In this document: positions 23,831 to 33,877 of the stretch, piece by piece
How positions within the stretch are numbered: the stretch's first letter is position 1
How the letters are laid out: every line of letters starts with the position of its first letter
Origin: Clostridia bacterium
GTDB lineage: Bacteria; Bacillota; Clostridia; Oscillospirales; Butyricicoccaceae
Length of the DNA: 46,689 bases
Assembly: GCA_017394205.1 (NCBI GenBank)
Contig: JAFOPS010000016.1
Location: 1 to 46,689, forward strand
Reading direction: 5' to 3'
The notes under the pieces: model-generated
What the model was told of the DNA's origin: nothing
Database searches by the model: none
The model's input: the letters and a program-made list of their open reading frames with translations, nothing else
Made by a program: the position numbers and the translations under genes

Positions 23831-24948
23831 ACCGCCGTCACCGTCAGCGCCACAGCCACCGTGATGAACTGGAGCGCACAGCAGGCCGCCAGGATGCCTG
23901 TGAGCATGCGATAGGTATCCGCCACCGCCAGAAGCATGGTTTGGACCCCTCCTTCCGCAAAGGACGCCGCAAAAAACGACAGCATCCGAAACACCAGCAA
24001 ATGCACTGCAGCGGCAGTCAGAGGCGCGAGACAGACGGCCGCCGCGCCCAGCACGCCCAACAGTCCCAGACCTGCCCGCACGGCCGCCGCACCGGAAAAC
24101 ACGGTTTCGGCGGCGCCGGACAGGATATTCCCCACCACCGGGATGGCGGAGGACAGGGTCTGCGCCGCACGCACCGCTGCCGCGTCGGCCGTGCCGGTCA
24201 CCAGACCGGTGAGCGAAAGGTATCCGAAATAAGCCGTCAGCAAAAGGCGAAAGCCGTGCACCGTAAGCCATTTTGCCGCCTGCGCCGCCTGCGTGAGCGC
24301 GCCGCTTTTCGCCGCGGCGCCCCCGTATTGCAGCAGCAGATATCCCTGCAGCATCGGAAAGGCGGCTTTGAGCGCCGCCTGATGGATCAGATCGGCAAAA
24401 AGCATGGTCGTCCCGGCCATTGCCGCTCCGCTGGCGGGGCGGCCCGCCGCAACAGACGCCGCTGCGAACACGGTGGTGAACACTTTCGTAAAGGCATCCA
24501 GCGCGCCGACGGCCCGGCGGGCCTGCACCAGCAGCGAGCCGCTGCTTTTCAGCGTCAGCAGCAGGATCACGGCGGCCCCCGTCATGGACGCGGCGTCTCC
24601 GGGAAAATACGCGCCCGTTGCCGCGGCGCAGCTTTTGACCATGGAGAGCAGCAGGCACACCGCTGTGACCAGGAACGCGTCTTTTACGGAGTCCCGCAGA
24701 CCGGCGCGCAGTTTGTCCACGGCCGCATCCTTCAGGGCGGAAAAGCCGGAGTTGACGCCGTCTTCGGGCGAGACCGTCTGAAGAAGCTCCCGCGCCTCCC
24801 GCGGGAGCGCGCTTTTCAGCCGTTCTTCTCCGGTCAGGGCACGGCACGGCACCGAAAGGCAGACCGCCGCTGCCGCCGCCAGCAGCAGGATCAGGAGCCG
24901 ATGGCGCCGATGAGCTCCAGCGCCTGTTTTGCCAGCGGCAGCGCGCAC
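23827..24948 (-). CDS. spoIIIAE: Stage III sporulation protein AE (start uncertain)
   Basis: Polytopic membrane protein of the SpoIIIA complex. A signal-like hydrophobic stretch (LLILLLAAAAAVCLSV) precedes a soluble segment (LTGEERLKSALPREARELLQTVSPEDG) and about seven to eight membrane segments, with VVGNILSGAAETVFSGAAAVRAGLG near the C-terminus. No ATG is suitably placed. GTG 24948 gives a basic n-region and 373 residues but overlaps spoIIIAD by 58 bases with a weak ribosome site. CTG 24894 would overlap the spoIIIAD stop as CTGA, mirroring the ATGA joins elsewhere in the operon. Family call firm, start not. Confidence 0.9.
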   Translation of the reverse strand: MRAAAGKTGAGAHRRHRLLILLLAAAAAVCLSVPCRALTGEERLKSALPREARELLQTVSPEDGVNSGFSALKDAAVDKLRAGLRDSVKDAFLVTAVCLLLSMVKSCAAATGAYFPGDAASMTGAAVILLLTLKSSGSLLVQARRAVGALDAFTKVFTTVFAAASVAAGRPASGAAMAGTTMLFADLIHQAALKAAFPMLQGYLLLQYGGAAAKSGALTQAAQAAKWLTVHGFRLLLTAYFGYLSLTGLVTGTADAAAVRAAQTLSSAIPVVGNILSGAAETVFSGAAAVRAGLGLLGVLGAAAVCLAPLTAAAVHLLVFRMLSFFAASFAEGGVQTMLLAVADTYRMLTGILAACCALQFITVAVALTVTAV

Positions 24949-25283
24949 AAAAGCGCCGCCACTGCCCCGCAGAGCTCTACCTGGGCGGCCACCGCCCGCT
25001 CGCCGCCGTCGCGGCAGAGCTCGGCGGCAATGTGGGTGATCTGTACGACAGCCAGCGTCTTGATCAGCGGAAGAAAGAGCGTCGGATCCAGACCGGTGGA
25101 CTGAAAGAGCCGGTCCGCTCCCGTCCAAAGCTCCCGCACCTGGGGCAAGAGCAGCATCGTAAGCGCCGCGCAGATCCCCAGACTCACCGCCACGCCCAGC
25201 GCGGGCGCCCGGGACCGCACCAGCTGCGCCAGACAGACCGACGCCGCCGCCAGCAATACAAGCTTTCCGATCCATAGCGTCAT
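24891..25283 (-). CDS. spoIIIAD: Stage III sporulation protein AD
   Basis: A 130-residue small polytopic protein with three to four membrane segments (WIGKLVLLAAASVCLAQLV; ALGVAVSLGICAALTMLLL; LPLIKTLAVVQITHIAAELCRDGGERAVAAQVELCGAVAALLCALPL). The AELC.D.GE..VA.Q.EL pattern is typical of SpoIIIAD. ATG overlaps the spoIIIAC stop as ATGA. Confidence 0.95.
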   Translation of the reverse strand: MTLWIGKLVLLAAASVCLAQLVRSRAPALGVAVSLGICAALTMLLLPQVRELWTGADRLFQSTGLDPTLFLPLIKTLAVVQITHIAAELCRDGGERAVAAQVELCGAVAALLCALPLAKQALELIGAIGS

Positions 25284-25474
25284 AGGCCGAAGGTCTGCTT
25301 GATCAGCTGGAACATCCCGCTGATCTCGCGGATCAGGATCATCATCACCACGATGAGCCCCGCCAGCGTGGTCATCATAGCCTGTTCCTCCCTCCCCGAG
25401 CGGATCAGAAGCTGATTGAGCACAGCCACCAATATCCCGATGGCAGCCACCTTGAAGATCAAATCTACGTCCAT
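25280..25474 (-). CDS. spoIIIAC: Stage III sporulation protein AC
   Basis: A 64-residue protein with two membrane segments (LIFKVAAIGILVAVLNQLLI and TTLAGLIVVMMILI). The GREEQAMMTTLAG loop is typical of SpoIIIAC. AGGAAGGA precedes ATG 25474. It is among the most conserved SpoIIIA proteins, related to AD in fold. Confidence 0.96.
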   Translation of the reverse strand: MDVDLIFKVAAIGILVAVLNQLLIRSGREEQAMMTTLAGLIVVMMILIREISGMFQLIKQTFGL

Positions 25475-25485
25475 ATTCCTTCCTC

Positions 25486-25989
25486 TTACAGGGCCAGCAG
25501 CGCCAGGATCGCTCCCGCCGAAAATGCCAGCGCCCGATACAAACGTCCTTTTTCCGCCAAAACACGATCCTGTTCCCGCCGAAGATCCTCTATGCTCTGC
25601 CCGGCGGCCCGGCAGGCGCGGGCCTGGGTCTCCGCGTCGTAAGCGCCCAAAAGCGCCGAAAGCTCGGTCATTGCCTCCGCCGCCTGCGGCAGGCCTTCGT
25701 CCTTGGAAAGCGCGGTACAAAGAGGGGCAAGCGCCTGTCCGGCAGGCCGGCCTGCGGCCGTTTGCCTTGCGGCAAGGCGCAGCGCGGCAGAAAGCAGCGG
25801 CGCGCGTTCCGCCTCCCGCAGAAAGATCTGCGGAAGCGGCGTTTCCCGCTGATCCAGCTCCTCCGCCATGCGGAAAAGCACGGCGGTCAGCTCCCGCAGC
25901 ACCGCGCATTTGCGGCGAAGGCCTCCCGTCAAGGCCGCTCCGGCCGCCCAGCCGGCCGCCATCAGAAGAAGCGCGCCCGCAAAACGCAT
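25486..25989 (-). CDS. spoIIIAB: Stage III sporulation protein AB
   Basis: A 167-residue protein with N- and C-terminal hydrophobic segments flanking a helical domain that resembles GspF-type secretion proteins. It contains REAERAPLLSAALRLA and EAMTELSALLGAYDAETQARACR, and ends KGRLYRALAFSAGAILALLAL. The start follows the spoIIIAA stop by one base. Confidence 0.93.
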   Translation of the reverse strand: MRFAGALLLMAAGWAAGAALTGGLRRKCAVLRELTAVLFRMAEELDQRETPLPQIFLREAERAPLLSAALRLAARQTAAGRPAGQALAPLCTALSKDEGLPQAAEAMTELSALLGAYDAETQARACRAAGQSIEDLRREQDRVLAEKGRLYRALAFSAGAILALLAL

Positions 25990-25990
25990 A

Positions 25991-26884
25991 TCAGCCCTCG
26001 GCGGAGAGCGCCGTCAGGCGATAGCTCCGCACGCCCTTTTCCCGGGTCACGATCACGGCCTGGCGAAAAACGCCGCTGTCCAGAAGCTGACGGTAGACCG
26101 GGCGGCGTCTGAGGTCCTCGGGGCCGCCGCCGTGAGCCGTGGCCAACAGGCCGCAGCCGCAGCCCGCACAGCTCAAAAGCGCGCGGCAATCCTCTTCTTC
26201 CGTGATCTCGTCGGTGGCGAGGATCTGAGGCGACATGGCCCGCAGGAGCATGGGGATGGTCTCGCTCTTTTTCCCGCCGGAGAGCACGTCGCAGCTGCCA
26301 ACATGGAATCGGGGCGCGCCGTCGGCGCAGGCGGCGATCTCATACCGCTCGTCCGCCACCGCCACCCGCATATCCGCCGAAAGACGGCGGCAAAGCTCCC
26401 GCAGAAGTGTGGTCTTGCCCGCGCCGGGAGCCCCGAGGATCAGCGTGTTTCGAAATCCCTCGGGGCCGCAGAGCGTCAATTCACCGCCCAGCCCGCCGAT
26501 CTGGCGGGCGACGCGGATGTTCACCGAAGAAAGTCCCCGCAGCACCCGGGACGCGCCGTCGGGCGCATGGCTGCAAATGCCCAGCCGATGGCCGTGCTTT
26601 GTGGTGAGAAATCCCCGGCGAAGCTGCTCCAGATAGCTGTGGACCGAGGCCTCGGTGGCCCGCGCCAGCACCTCCTCCAGTTCAGCCCGCTGGGGCAGGA
26701 TCCCTTCGCCCAGCAAAACGGTCCTGCCCGCCACGGTAGCGGCCAGCGGCCTGTCCAGCCGGACGCGAAGCTCCTCGCACTGCGCCCGCTGCTCCTCGTT
26801 CAGCGAATAGGCGGCCCGCCAAAGGCGTTCGGGCAAAAGCTGTGCCGCCGTATGAAAGCTTTTCAGTCTGTCGGATTCCTGCAT
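25991..26884 (-). CDS. spoIIIAA: Stage III sporulation protein AA (ATPase)
   Basis: Cytoplasmic secretion-type ATPase of the SpoIIIA complex, in the mother cell. The 297 residues include Walker A LGAPGAGKTTLLRELCR, VAVADERYEI, SCDVLSGGKKSETIPMLLRAMSPQILATDEI (Walker B) and LLATAHGG. ATG 26884 is 7 bases after GGAGGT; a GTG at 26893 is in frame but lies inside that site. First gene of the operon, directly downstream of the ligA terminator, so its promoter must lie in the short gap 26885-26931. Confidence 0.96.
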   Translation of the reverse strand: MQESDRLKSFHTAAQLLPERLWRAAYSLNEEQRAQCEELRVRLDRPLAATVAGRTVLLGEGILPQRAELEEVLARATEASVHSYLEQLRRGFLTTKHGHRLGICSHAPDGASRVLRGLSSVNIRVARQIGGLGGELTLCGPEGFRNTLILGAPGAGKTTLLRELCRRLSADMRVAVADERYEIAACADGAPRFHVGSCDVLSGGKKSETIPMLLRAMSPQILATDEITEEEDCRALLSCAGCGCGLLATAHGGGPEDLRRRPVYRQLLDSGVFRQAVIVTREKGVRSYRLTALSAEG

Positions 26885-26902
26885 GATCGCCACCTCCGAT
26901 AC

Positions 26903-26910
26903 AGACTATG
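26903..26910 (-). promoter_or_regulatory. Possible sigma-E -10 element before spoIIIAA
   Basis: CATAGTCT on the minus strand partly matches the sigma-E -10 form (CATA, four bases, T). The spoIIIA operon is a classic sigma-E target. No clear ATA-type -35 is visible, so this is tentative. Confidence 0.3.
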
Positions 26911-26931
26911 AGCGGCCTGTCCGTTTCAGAA

Positions 26932-26962
26932 CAAAAAAAGCGGGGCTGCCACGCAGCCCCGC
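26932..26962 (-). terminator. ligA terminator
   Basis: Perfect 10-bp stem GCGGGGCTGC (26940-26949) / GCAGCCCCGC (26953-26962), loop CAC, with seven T following on the minus strand. Confidence 0.94.
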
Positions 26963-26974
26963 AAAGGGTGAGCT

Positions 26975-29016
<2,042 letters not shown>

Positions 29017-29030
29017 CCAAAACTCCGTCC

Positions 29031-29162
29031 TTACAGCCCCGGCGCGGCAGGCAGTCCGGCAAGGATCAGCAGCCGCAAAGCCGTCAGCCCCGCCCCCAGA
29101 AGCACCAGACGGAACACCCTTCCCCATTTCCGCTCCAGCGCATAAGCCCGCAGACGCAGCAT
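29031..29162 (-). CDS. 43-residue putative small membrane protein
   Basis: An ORF with a strong ribosome site (CAGGAGGTGAGAG, about 8 bases before ATG 29162). It encodes a basic N-terminus (MLRLRAYALERKWGRVFR), one hydrophobic segment of about 20 residues with an internal Arg, and ends LAGLPAAPGL. It lies between the degV terminator and the ligA promoter. No family is recognised and no clear promoter is seen. The strong ribosome site plus basic/hydrophobic pattern make expression plausible but unproven. Confidence 0.5.
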   Translation of the reverse strand: MLRLRAYALERKWGRVFRLVLLGAGLTALRLLILAGLPAAPGL

Positions 29163-29211
29163 TTTCTCTCACCTCCTGCTCCGTTCTATGGGAAATCACG
29201 AAAAAACGTGC

Positions 29212-29239
29212 AAAAAACCCGGCGGCGAATGCCGCCGGG
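29212..29239 (-). terminator. Terminator of the tetR-degV operon
   Basis: 9-bp stem CCCGGCGGC (29218-29226) / GCCGCCGGG (29231-29239), loop GAAT, with six T following on the minus strand (29217-29212). Confidence 0.92.
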
Positions 29240-29251
29240 ATCGTGAAGTCC

Positions 29252-30151
29252 TCAGCCCTTTTCCCCGGGTGCGCGCTCGTCGCCGAAAAAGAAGACGGCC
29301 ACGGTGCCCGGCCCGCAATGGGAGGCGATGATGGTGCCGATGTCGCAGATCCGCGGGCCGCCCGGGATCAGCGGAAACCGGCTGCTCACAGCCTCCGCCA
29401 GCTTTTCCGCCACGCCGAGACAGTTGGAATGGCAGATGAAGCACTTTTTGTCGTAGTCCACGCCGCCCACTGCGTGGGCTTCCATGGTTTTGACGGTGCG
29501 CTGGATGGCGGCCTCTTTGCCGCGGACCTTGTCGTAGGCGATGATCCTGCCCTCGTTATTGAGGCGCATGATGGGACAGATGCTCAGGATCGCCCCCACG
29601 GTGGCGGCCGCGCCCGACACGCGGCCCGAGCGGCGGAAATATTTCAGATCGGTGGAGAAAAACTGATGATGCACCCGCTTGCACCAGGTGCGCGTCCATT
29701 GAGAGATCTGATCCATGGTCTTTCCCTGGTCCCAAAGATCGGCGGCGCAATCCACCAGCAGGCCGTAGCCGGAAGAGCTGCAGAAGGAATCGATGATCTC
29801 AAGCCGGCGGTGGGGGTATTTCTCCTTCAGCAGCGTGGCGGCGGCAAAAGCGTTGGTGACCGAATTGGTCATGCCCGAGCCGAAGGCGATATGCAGAACA
29901 TCGCTTTTCTCCAGAAGCGGCTCAAAAAACGCCACGTACTGCCAGACGTTGAGCTGCGAGGTCTGGGGGATCCGGGTCTCCAACAGCTTGTAAAACGCCG
30001 GAAGCGCGTCGGGGTCGCGCCCCATGTCGTCCGGGTATTCCTTTTCGTCTGCGGTATAGGAATAAAACAGCACGGGGATCCCGCGGCTGCTGACATAGGA
30101 ATAGGGCAGATCCACAGTGGATTCACAGGATAAAATGAACGGTTGACGCAT
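29252..30151 (-). CDS. DegV family fatty-acid-binding protein (first copy)
   Basis: A 299-residue DegV/FakB-type protein. These bind a fatty acid and present it to the kinase FakA, feeding exogenous fatty acids into phospholipid synthesis. It has SCESTVDLPYSYV near the N-terminus, FGSGMTNSVTNAFAAATLL, IDSFCSSSGYGLLV, the central FFSTDLKYFRRSGRVSGAAATVG signature and a C-terminal SHCGPGTVAVFFFG. ATG 30151 has GGGAGGAG upstream. It lies 65 bases after tetR, with a terminator following. No fakA in the window; the bound lipid is unknown. Confidence 0.92.
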   Translation of the reverse strand: MRQPFILSCESTVDLPYSYVSSRGIPVLFYSYTADEKEYPDDMGRDPDALPAFYKLLETRIPQTSQLNVWQYVAFFEPLLEKSDVLHIAFGSGMTNSVTNAFAAATLLKEKYPHRRLEIIDSFCSSSGYGLLVDCAADLWDQGKTMDQISQWTRTWCKRVHHQFFSTDLKYFRRSGRVSGAAATVGAILSICPIMRLNNEGRIIAYDKVRGKEAAIQRTVKTMEAHAVGGVDYDKKCFICHSNCLGVAEKLAEAVSSRFPLIPGGPRICDIGTIIASHCGPGTVAVFFFGDERAPGEKG

Positions 30152-30216
30152 GACGATCTCCTCCCGTCGTAGGTTATCGATTTCATGATACACCTGTTTC
30201 TCAAAAAAATCCATGG

Positions 30217-30807
30217 TCAATTTTTTTGATCTGCACAGGGCTCCCGTCCCTCGGCACACCAGCCCGCGCCGAAGCGCGTTTCCAGCTGCCGCTTGCGCAG
30301 CAGGCAGAGGCGGTGAAAGGCGGCGCAGGGGTCGTCGCGCATGCCTCCACGCATCCAGTCGGAAAGCTGCCCGAAGCAGAGGCATTTGTAATAATGGATC
30401 AGCAGCTCCCGATCATCCGCCTCCAGCGCGGATCCCGGAAAGGCGTTGGAAAAATAAACGGTGACTACATATTCGCAAATGTGCCAGAGATAATGCTCAT
30501 ACAGGTCGCGGTTGGTGGAATTGTAGATGTGGAGCGCGGCCCGGCGGTGCCGCCGGGCAAAATCAACCGCCACGGTAAGGCACTGCTCGATGGAATCGAC
30601 GGAGGGATAATCCGCCAGGATGCTGTCGCAATCGTCCCGGATGAGCTCCTCTACAAGGGCGGGCATGTCCTGAAAATGATAATAAAAGGAGTTTCGGTTG
30701 ATCCCGCATTCTTCCGCGACGGCCTTGACGGTGATCCGATTGAGCGGCTGCTCCTCCAACAGTCTGCGAAACGAGGCTTTGATGGCTTCTTTCGTAAAGT
30801 TCGCCAT
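30217..30807 (-). CDS. TetR/AcrR family regulator
   Basis: A 196-residue repressor-type protein. The N-terminal helix-turn-helix (KEAIKASFRRLLEEQPLNRITVKAVAEECGINRNSFYYHFQD) is followed by a helical ligand-binding domain of the DhaS-like type. ATG 30807 has GGAGTG upstream; the longer frame starts within the promoter. Divergent from sigK. The promoter carries an 8-bp-arm palindrome over the -10 box, suggesting autoregulation. Being cotranscribed with degV, it may sense a fatty acid or acyl-CoA (inference). Confidence 0.9.
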   Translation of the reverse strand: MANFTKEAIKASFRRLLEEQPLNRITVKAVAEECGINRNSFYYHFQDMPALVEELIRDDCDSILADYPSVDSIEQCLTVAVDFARRHRRAALHIYNSTNRDLYEHYLWHICEYVVTVYFSNAFPGSALEADDRELLIHYYKCLCFGQLSDWMRGGMRDDPCAAFHRLCLLRKRQLETRFGAGWCAEGREPCADQKN

Positions 30808-30825
30808 GGATTTCACTCCTTCCAT

Positions 30826-30872
30826 TACTATTTATTACCAAATAGTATATCATGCCGACAGGAAAAAAGCAA
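30826..30872 (-). promoter_or_regulatory. tetR promoter with overlapping palindromic operator
   Basis: Minus-strand promoter TTGCTT (30872-30867), 17-base spacer, TATACT (30849-30844). TACTATTT (30826-30833) and AAATAGTA (30840-30847) form a perfect 8-bp inverted repeat with a 6-base spacer. It covers the -10 box and start site, a classic place for TetR self-repression. Confidence 0.8.
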
Positions 30873-30907
30873 GGTCGTCGGGACTGGCAACAGACATGCC
30901 GCGGGCG

Positions 30908-30915
30908 CATAGACT
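30908..30915 (+). promoter_or_regulatory. Possible sigma-E -10 element before sigK
   Basis: CATAGACT, 29 bases before the sigK ATG. It shares CATAGNCTG with the site before spoIIIAA. sigK is sigma-E dependent in known sporulators. The -35 is not evident. Confidence 0.3.
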
Positions 30916-30943
30916 GCCCTATCCGGAAATAAGGAGGGCTTTT

Positions 30944-31636
30944 ATGACGCCTCTGGGTGCATGGCTTTTGGCAAACGTTTTGTTTCTGATGCTGCGGGTG
31001 TCCCCTGCCGCAGGCTCCTTTCCACGCCCCCTTTCGGCAAAAGAGGAGCGGGAGGCGCTGGAGGCCATGTCCGCCGGCGACGAAAAGGCGCGGGAAACGC
31101 TCATCGCGCACAATCTGCGGCTGGTGGCCCACGTGGTGAAAAAATACTACGCCGCCCGGGAGGATCAGGACGACCTGGTGAGCATCGGCACCATCGGACT
31201 CATCAAGGCGGTATCCACCTTCCGTCCAGACAAAAACGCCCGTCTGGCCACCTATGCCTGCCGGTGCATCGAGAACGAGATTTTGATGTATTTCCGCGCT
31301 CAGCGGAAAAGCGCCCAGGAGGTCTCCCTCTCCGAGCCCATCGACAGTGACGGCGACGGCAACTCCATCTCGCTGCTGGACGTGATCGCCTGCGACGACA
31401 AAATGCTGGAGGAGATCGATCTTTCCGACCGGCGGCAGCTGCTGTACCGCTATCTGGCTGAGCTGGACGAGCGGGAGCGGAAGGTGCTGATCCTGCGCTA
31501 TGGTCTGGGCGGCGGCGACGGGCTGACCCAGCGGGAGACCGCCGAACGCTGCGGCATCTCCCGCAGCTATATCTCCCGCATCGAAAAGCGGGCGCTGCAA
31601 AAGCTGGCGCAGCGGTTTCAGGTGGATGAAAACTGA
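30944..31636 (+). CDS. sigK: RNA polymerase sporulation sigma factor, pro-SigK
   Basis: Late mother-cell sigma factor. The 230 residues begin with a hydrophobic pro-sequence (MTPLGAWLLANVLFLMLRVS, residues 1-20), which in known systems holds pro-sigma-K at the membrane until SpoIVFB cleaves it. GSFPRPLSAKEE follows, then region 2 (ERNL-type AHNLRLVAHVVKKYY, DLVSIGTIGLIKAVSTF) and region 4 (LTQRETAERCGISRSYISRIEKRAL). The frame is unbroken, so there is no skin-type insertion. AAGGAGGG precedes ATG 30944. Divergent from tetR. Confidence 0.95.
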   Translation: MTPLGAWLLANVLFLMLRVSPAAGSFPRPLSAKEEREALEAMSAGDEKARETLIAHNLRLVAHVVKKYYAAREDQDDLVSIGTIGLIKAVSTFRPDKNARLATYACRCIENEILMYFRAQRKSAQEVSLSEPIDSDGDGNSISLLDVIACDDKMLEEIDLSDRRQLLYRYLAELDERERKVLILRYGLGGGDGLTQRETAERCGISRSYISRIEKRALQKLAQRFQVDEN

Positions 31637-31706
31637 TTTTTCCATGATTTTTGCGAAAAAAACAGCAGATACTATTTCCGAAACCGAAATCAGGAGGAAG
31701 CTGTTT

Positions 31707-32231
31707 ATGAACAAAAAATGGATCGCGCTGACGCTGGCGGCACTGGTTTTCGCCACCGCTGCCTCCGCCTGCGGAACGCTGGATAACGTGGCCCGGGACA
31801 TCGACAACGCGCTGGACGACGCCATGCGGCAGGATGAGGACGTCTTTCCCGATTCGCTGGCAAGGGCCGATGCCGACGTGACGGTGGACGATCTGATCTC
31901 GACGCTTGGCCGGAAAAAGACCGAGCTGACCGACGCCATGAAAAATGTGGACACCGTCGGCGACGCCGGGTCCGGCATGCGCACCTATCGGCACAAGCTG
32001 CTGGGGCATACCTCGGAGGTTTCCTACGCCTTCGGGGACACCGACCGCATCGACAGGATCGTCATCACCACCGATCTGAAAAACGCCGACGACTGGGAAA
32101 AGGAGCTGCGGGACACCCTGCGGGCCAGCGCCGTGACGGGCGAGACCGGAACATGGCGCTACGGCGGCTCTACCCTGCGCATGGAGACCCGCAACGGCAA
32201 GCAGATCATCACCATCGAAAAGACCGCGTAA
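31707..32231 (+). CDS. Putative secreted or lipoprotein, unknown family
   Basis: A 174-residue protein with a signal peptide (MNKKWIALTLAALVFATAASAC). C22 could be lipidated, but its lipobox (AASAC) is imperfect. The rest is soluble and charged (VARDIDNALDDAMRQDEDVFPDS, TDLKNADDWEKELRDTLRAS, MRTYRHKLLGHTSEVSYAF), with no recognised motif. ATG 31707 has CAGGAGG upstream; the frame extends 5' into sigK but without a ribosome site. Starting 70 bases after sigK, it may be read from the same transcript. Confidence 0.7.
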   Translation: MNKKWIALTLAALVFATAASACGTLDNVARDIDNALDDAMRQDEDVFPDSLARADADVTVDDLISTLGRKKTELTDAMKNVDTVGDAGSGMRTYRHKLLGHTSEVSYAFGDTDRIDRIVITTDLKNADDWEKELRDTLRASAVTGETGTWRYGGSTLRMETRNGKQIITIEKTA

Positions 32232-32255
32232 CGCTGCTTCCCGGAAAAACAAAAG

Positions 32256-32284
32256 GAACGCCCGGCAACGCCGGGCGTTCTTGG
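32256..32284. terminator. Terminator between convergent genes
   Basis: Perfect 11-bp stem GAACGCCCGGC (32256-32266) / GCCGGGCGTTC (32270-32280), loop AAC. It lies between the sigK-side gene and the convergent muramidase gene. Confidence 0.82.
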
Positions 32285-32300
32285 TTTCGTCTGCAGGGGG

Positions 32301-33731
32301 TCAGCGGGGCAGCAGGATGACGTCAAGATCCACGTTTCCGGAGATGCCGTTCACCGAGCCCTTGGAGGTATATTGCCAGTATTTGAAATTGTAATAGAAA
32401 TCGGGCTGCTCTTTGTACTGCGCCAGCCAGAAATCATACTGCGTGATCTGGGACAGGTCGAAATTGAGGTATCCCCAATCGGCGTTGAAATAGACCATGG
32501 GCGCATAACCCGCCCGCTGGACGCGGCGGCAGAAGGCCTTGGTGCAGGCCATGAGCTGCGCGGTGGACAGGCCGCGGGTGCGGGCGTTTTCGGAGTTGAC
32601 GATCTCCCAGTCGAAGACCACGGGCAGCGTGACGTTGTAACCGCGGATCGCGTCCAGAACGAAGTCGGCCTCCTCCAGCGCTTCCGCCTCGGTGATGGCC
32701 TGAGAGAAGACGTAAACGCCCACCTCGATCCCCGCGGCAAGGGCGTTGCGGATATTCATGCCGAAATTGGGATCGGCCACCAGATTGCCCACGGTATAGC
32801 CGCGGTAGCCGGCGCGGATGATGGCAAAATCAACGCCGTCGGCCTTGACCTTGTTCCAGTCGATGATCCCCTGATGGGAAGAAACATCGATACCGTGGAC
32901 CAGACGAACGCTCCTGTCGGAGCAGCGCATCCGCCCGTTTTCCAGATAAAAGGTTTTGGGATCGTAAGCAAACACAGGCACGTCCTCCATAATATCGATC
33001 AATTTGTCGCGGTAACGGATCTTGCCCTCCGGCACAGGCTCTTCATTTCCGCCGGGATCCGTTGGGCCCAGCGGCTGCGAGGGCTCGGTCTGTTCTTCCC
33101 CCGCTCCGCCCTCAAGCGCCAGGATCACCTGCGGGTCCTCGGGCAGGACGGGCGCCGCCGCCATCTGCTCCTGACAGTAGCGCTGGATCCTCCACACGAT
33201 GGCGCTGACCTCGGAGCGCTTGAGGGGGCGGTCGCCGGAAAAACGCAGGCCGTCGGGGGCGTTTTCACCCTGGATCACGCCGACGCCGTAAAGCGCTGTG
33301 ATCTCGGGGTCGTCGGCGTCGGAAAACGGTGTGGGCGTGCCGTCGTAATAAAGCGCCAGCGCCCGGGCTGCCAGATGCGCCACCTCGGTACGGGTGATGC
33401 TGCGGGACAGCTCCGGCGCCTCGCCGTTCAAAAAGCCTTCGTTCATTGCAAGCGTCAGATAGCCGCTGGCCCAATCGGCGCCGGTGGGGGCCTGCGGAGG
33501 ATAGCCCGCTGCCAAAAGGATCAGCTTGAGCGCCTCGTTGACCTTTACCTGCGCGTCGGGACGGAAGGTCCCGTCGGGATAGCCGTTGACGACGCCGCTT
33601 TTGGTCAGATCGTCAACATAGGAAAAAAACCAGTCGGTCGACTTGACGTCGGAAAAGCCCGTCCCTTCGGCACGGACCGCCGCAGGCAGCAGAAACGCGA
33701 AGCAGAGCAGGAGTGAGAGGATCTTTTTCAT
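32301..33731 (-). CDS. S-layer-homology domain GH25 muramidase
   Basis: A secreted cell-wall hydrolase of 476 residues: signal peptide (1-21), two to three SLH repeats (about 24-185, FSDVKSTDWFFSYVDDLTKSGVVNGYPDGTFRP, ...) that tether proteins to wall polymers, and a Pro/Glu linker. A C-terminal GH25 lysozyme domain follows (HGIDVSSHQGIIDWNKVK, VVFDWE; D282, D374 and E376 as likely catalytic residues). GH25 cuts the MurNAc-GlcNAc glycan bond. ATG 33731 follows AAAGGACC; upstream in-frame codons cover the promoter. Confidence 0.93.
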   Translation of the reverse strand: MKKILSLLLCFAFLLPAAVRAEGTGFSDVKSTDWFFSYVDDLTKSGVVNGYPDGTFRPDAQVKVNEALKLILLAAGYPPQAPTGADWASGYLTLAMNEGFLNGEAPELSRSITRTEVAHLAARALALYYDGTPTPFSDADDPEITALYGVGVIQGENAPDGLRFSGDRPLKRSEVSAIVWRIQRYCQEQMAAAPVLPEDPQVILALEGGAGEEQTEPSQPLGPTDPGGNEEPVPEGKIRYRDKLIDIMEDVPVFAYDPKTFYLENGRMRCSDRSVRLVHGIDVSSHQGIIDWNKVKADGVDFAIIRAGYRGYTVGNLVADPNFGMNIRNALAAGIEVGVYVFSQAITEAEALEEADFVLDAIRGYNVTLPVVFDWEIVNSENARTRGLSTAQLMACTKAFCRRVQRAGYAPMVYFNADWGYLNFDLSQITQYDFWLAQYKEQPDFYYNFKYWQYTSKGSVNGISGNVDLDVILLPR

Positions 33732-33771
33732 GATGGGGTCCTTTCCAGAATGATGCGGTTCGAATGGCGTT

Positions 33772-33800
33772 ATTATACCATATCCGCCGGTTTTCGACAA
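33772..33800 (-). promoter_or_regulatory. Promoter of the SLH-GH25 gene
   Basis: TTGTCG (33800-33795), 17-base spacer, TATAAT (33777-33772) on the minus strand. Confidence 0.82.
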
Positions 33801-33877
33801 CACGCACAGACGGATAATTTTCCATTTATTGGAATTATTTGCCGGAAATTCAGATTTTTTCAGAATTATGGGCGCAA

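Noticed and set aside
23831..24847. 5' extension of the spoIIIAF frame
   Set aside because: Reads through spoIIIAE out of frame as Gly/Arg-rich nonsense; the real start is the ATGA overlap at 23830.
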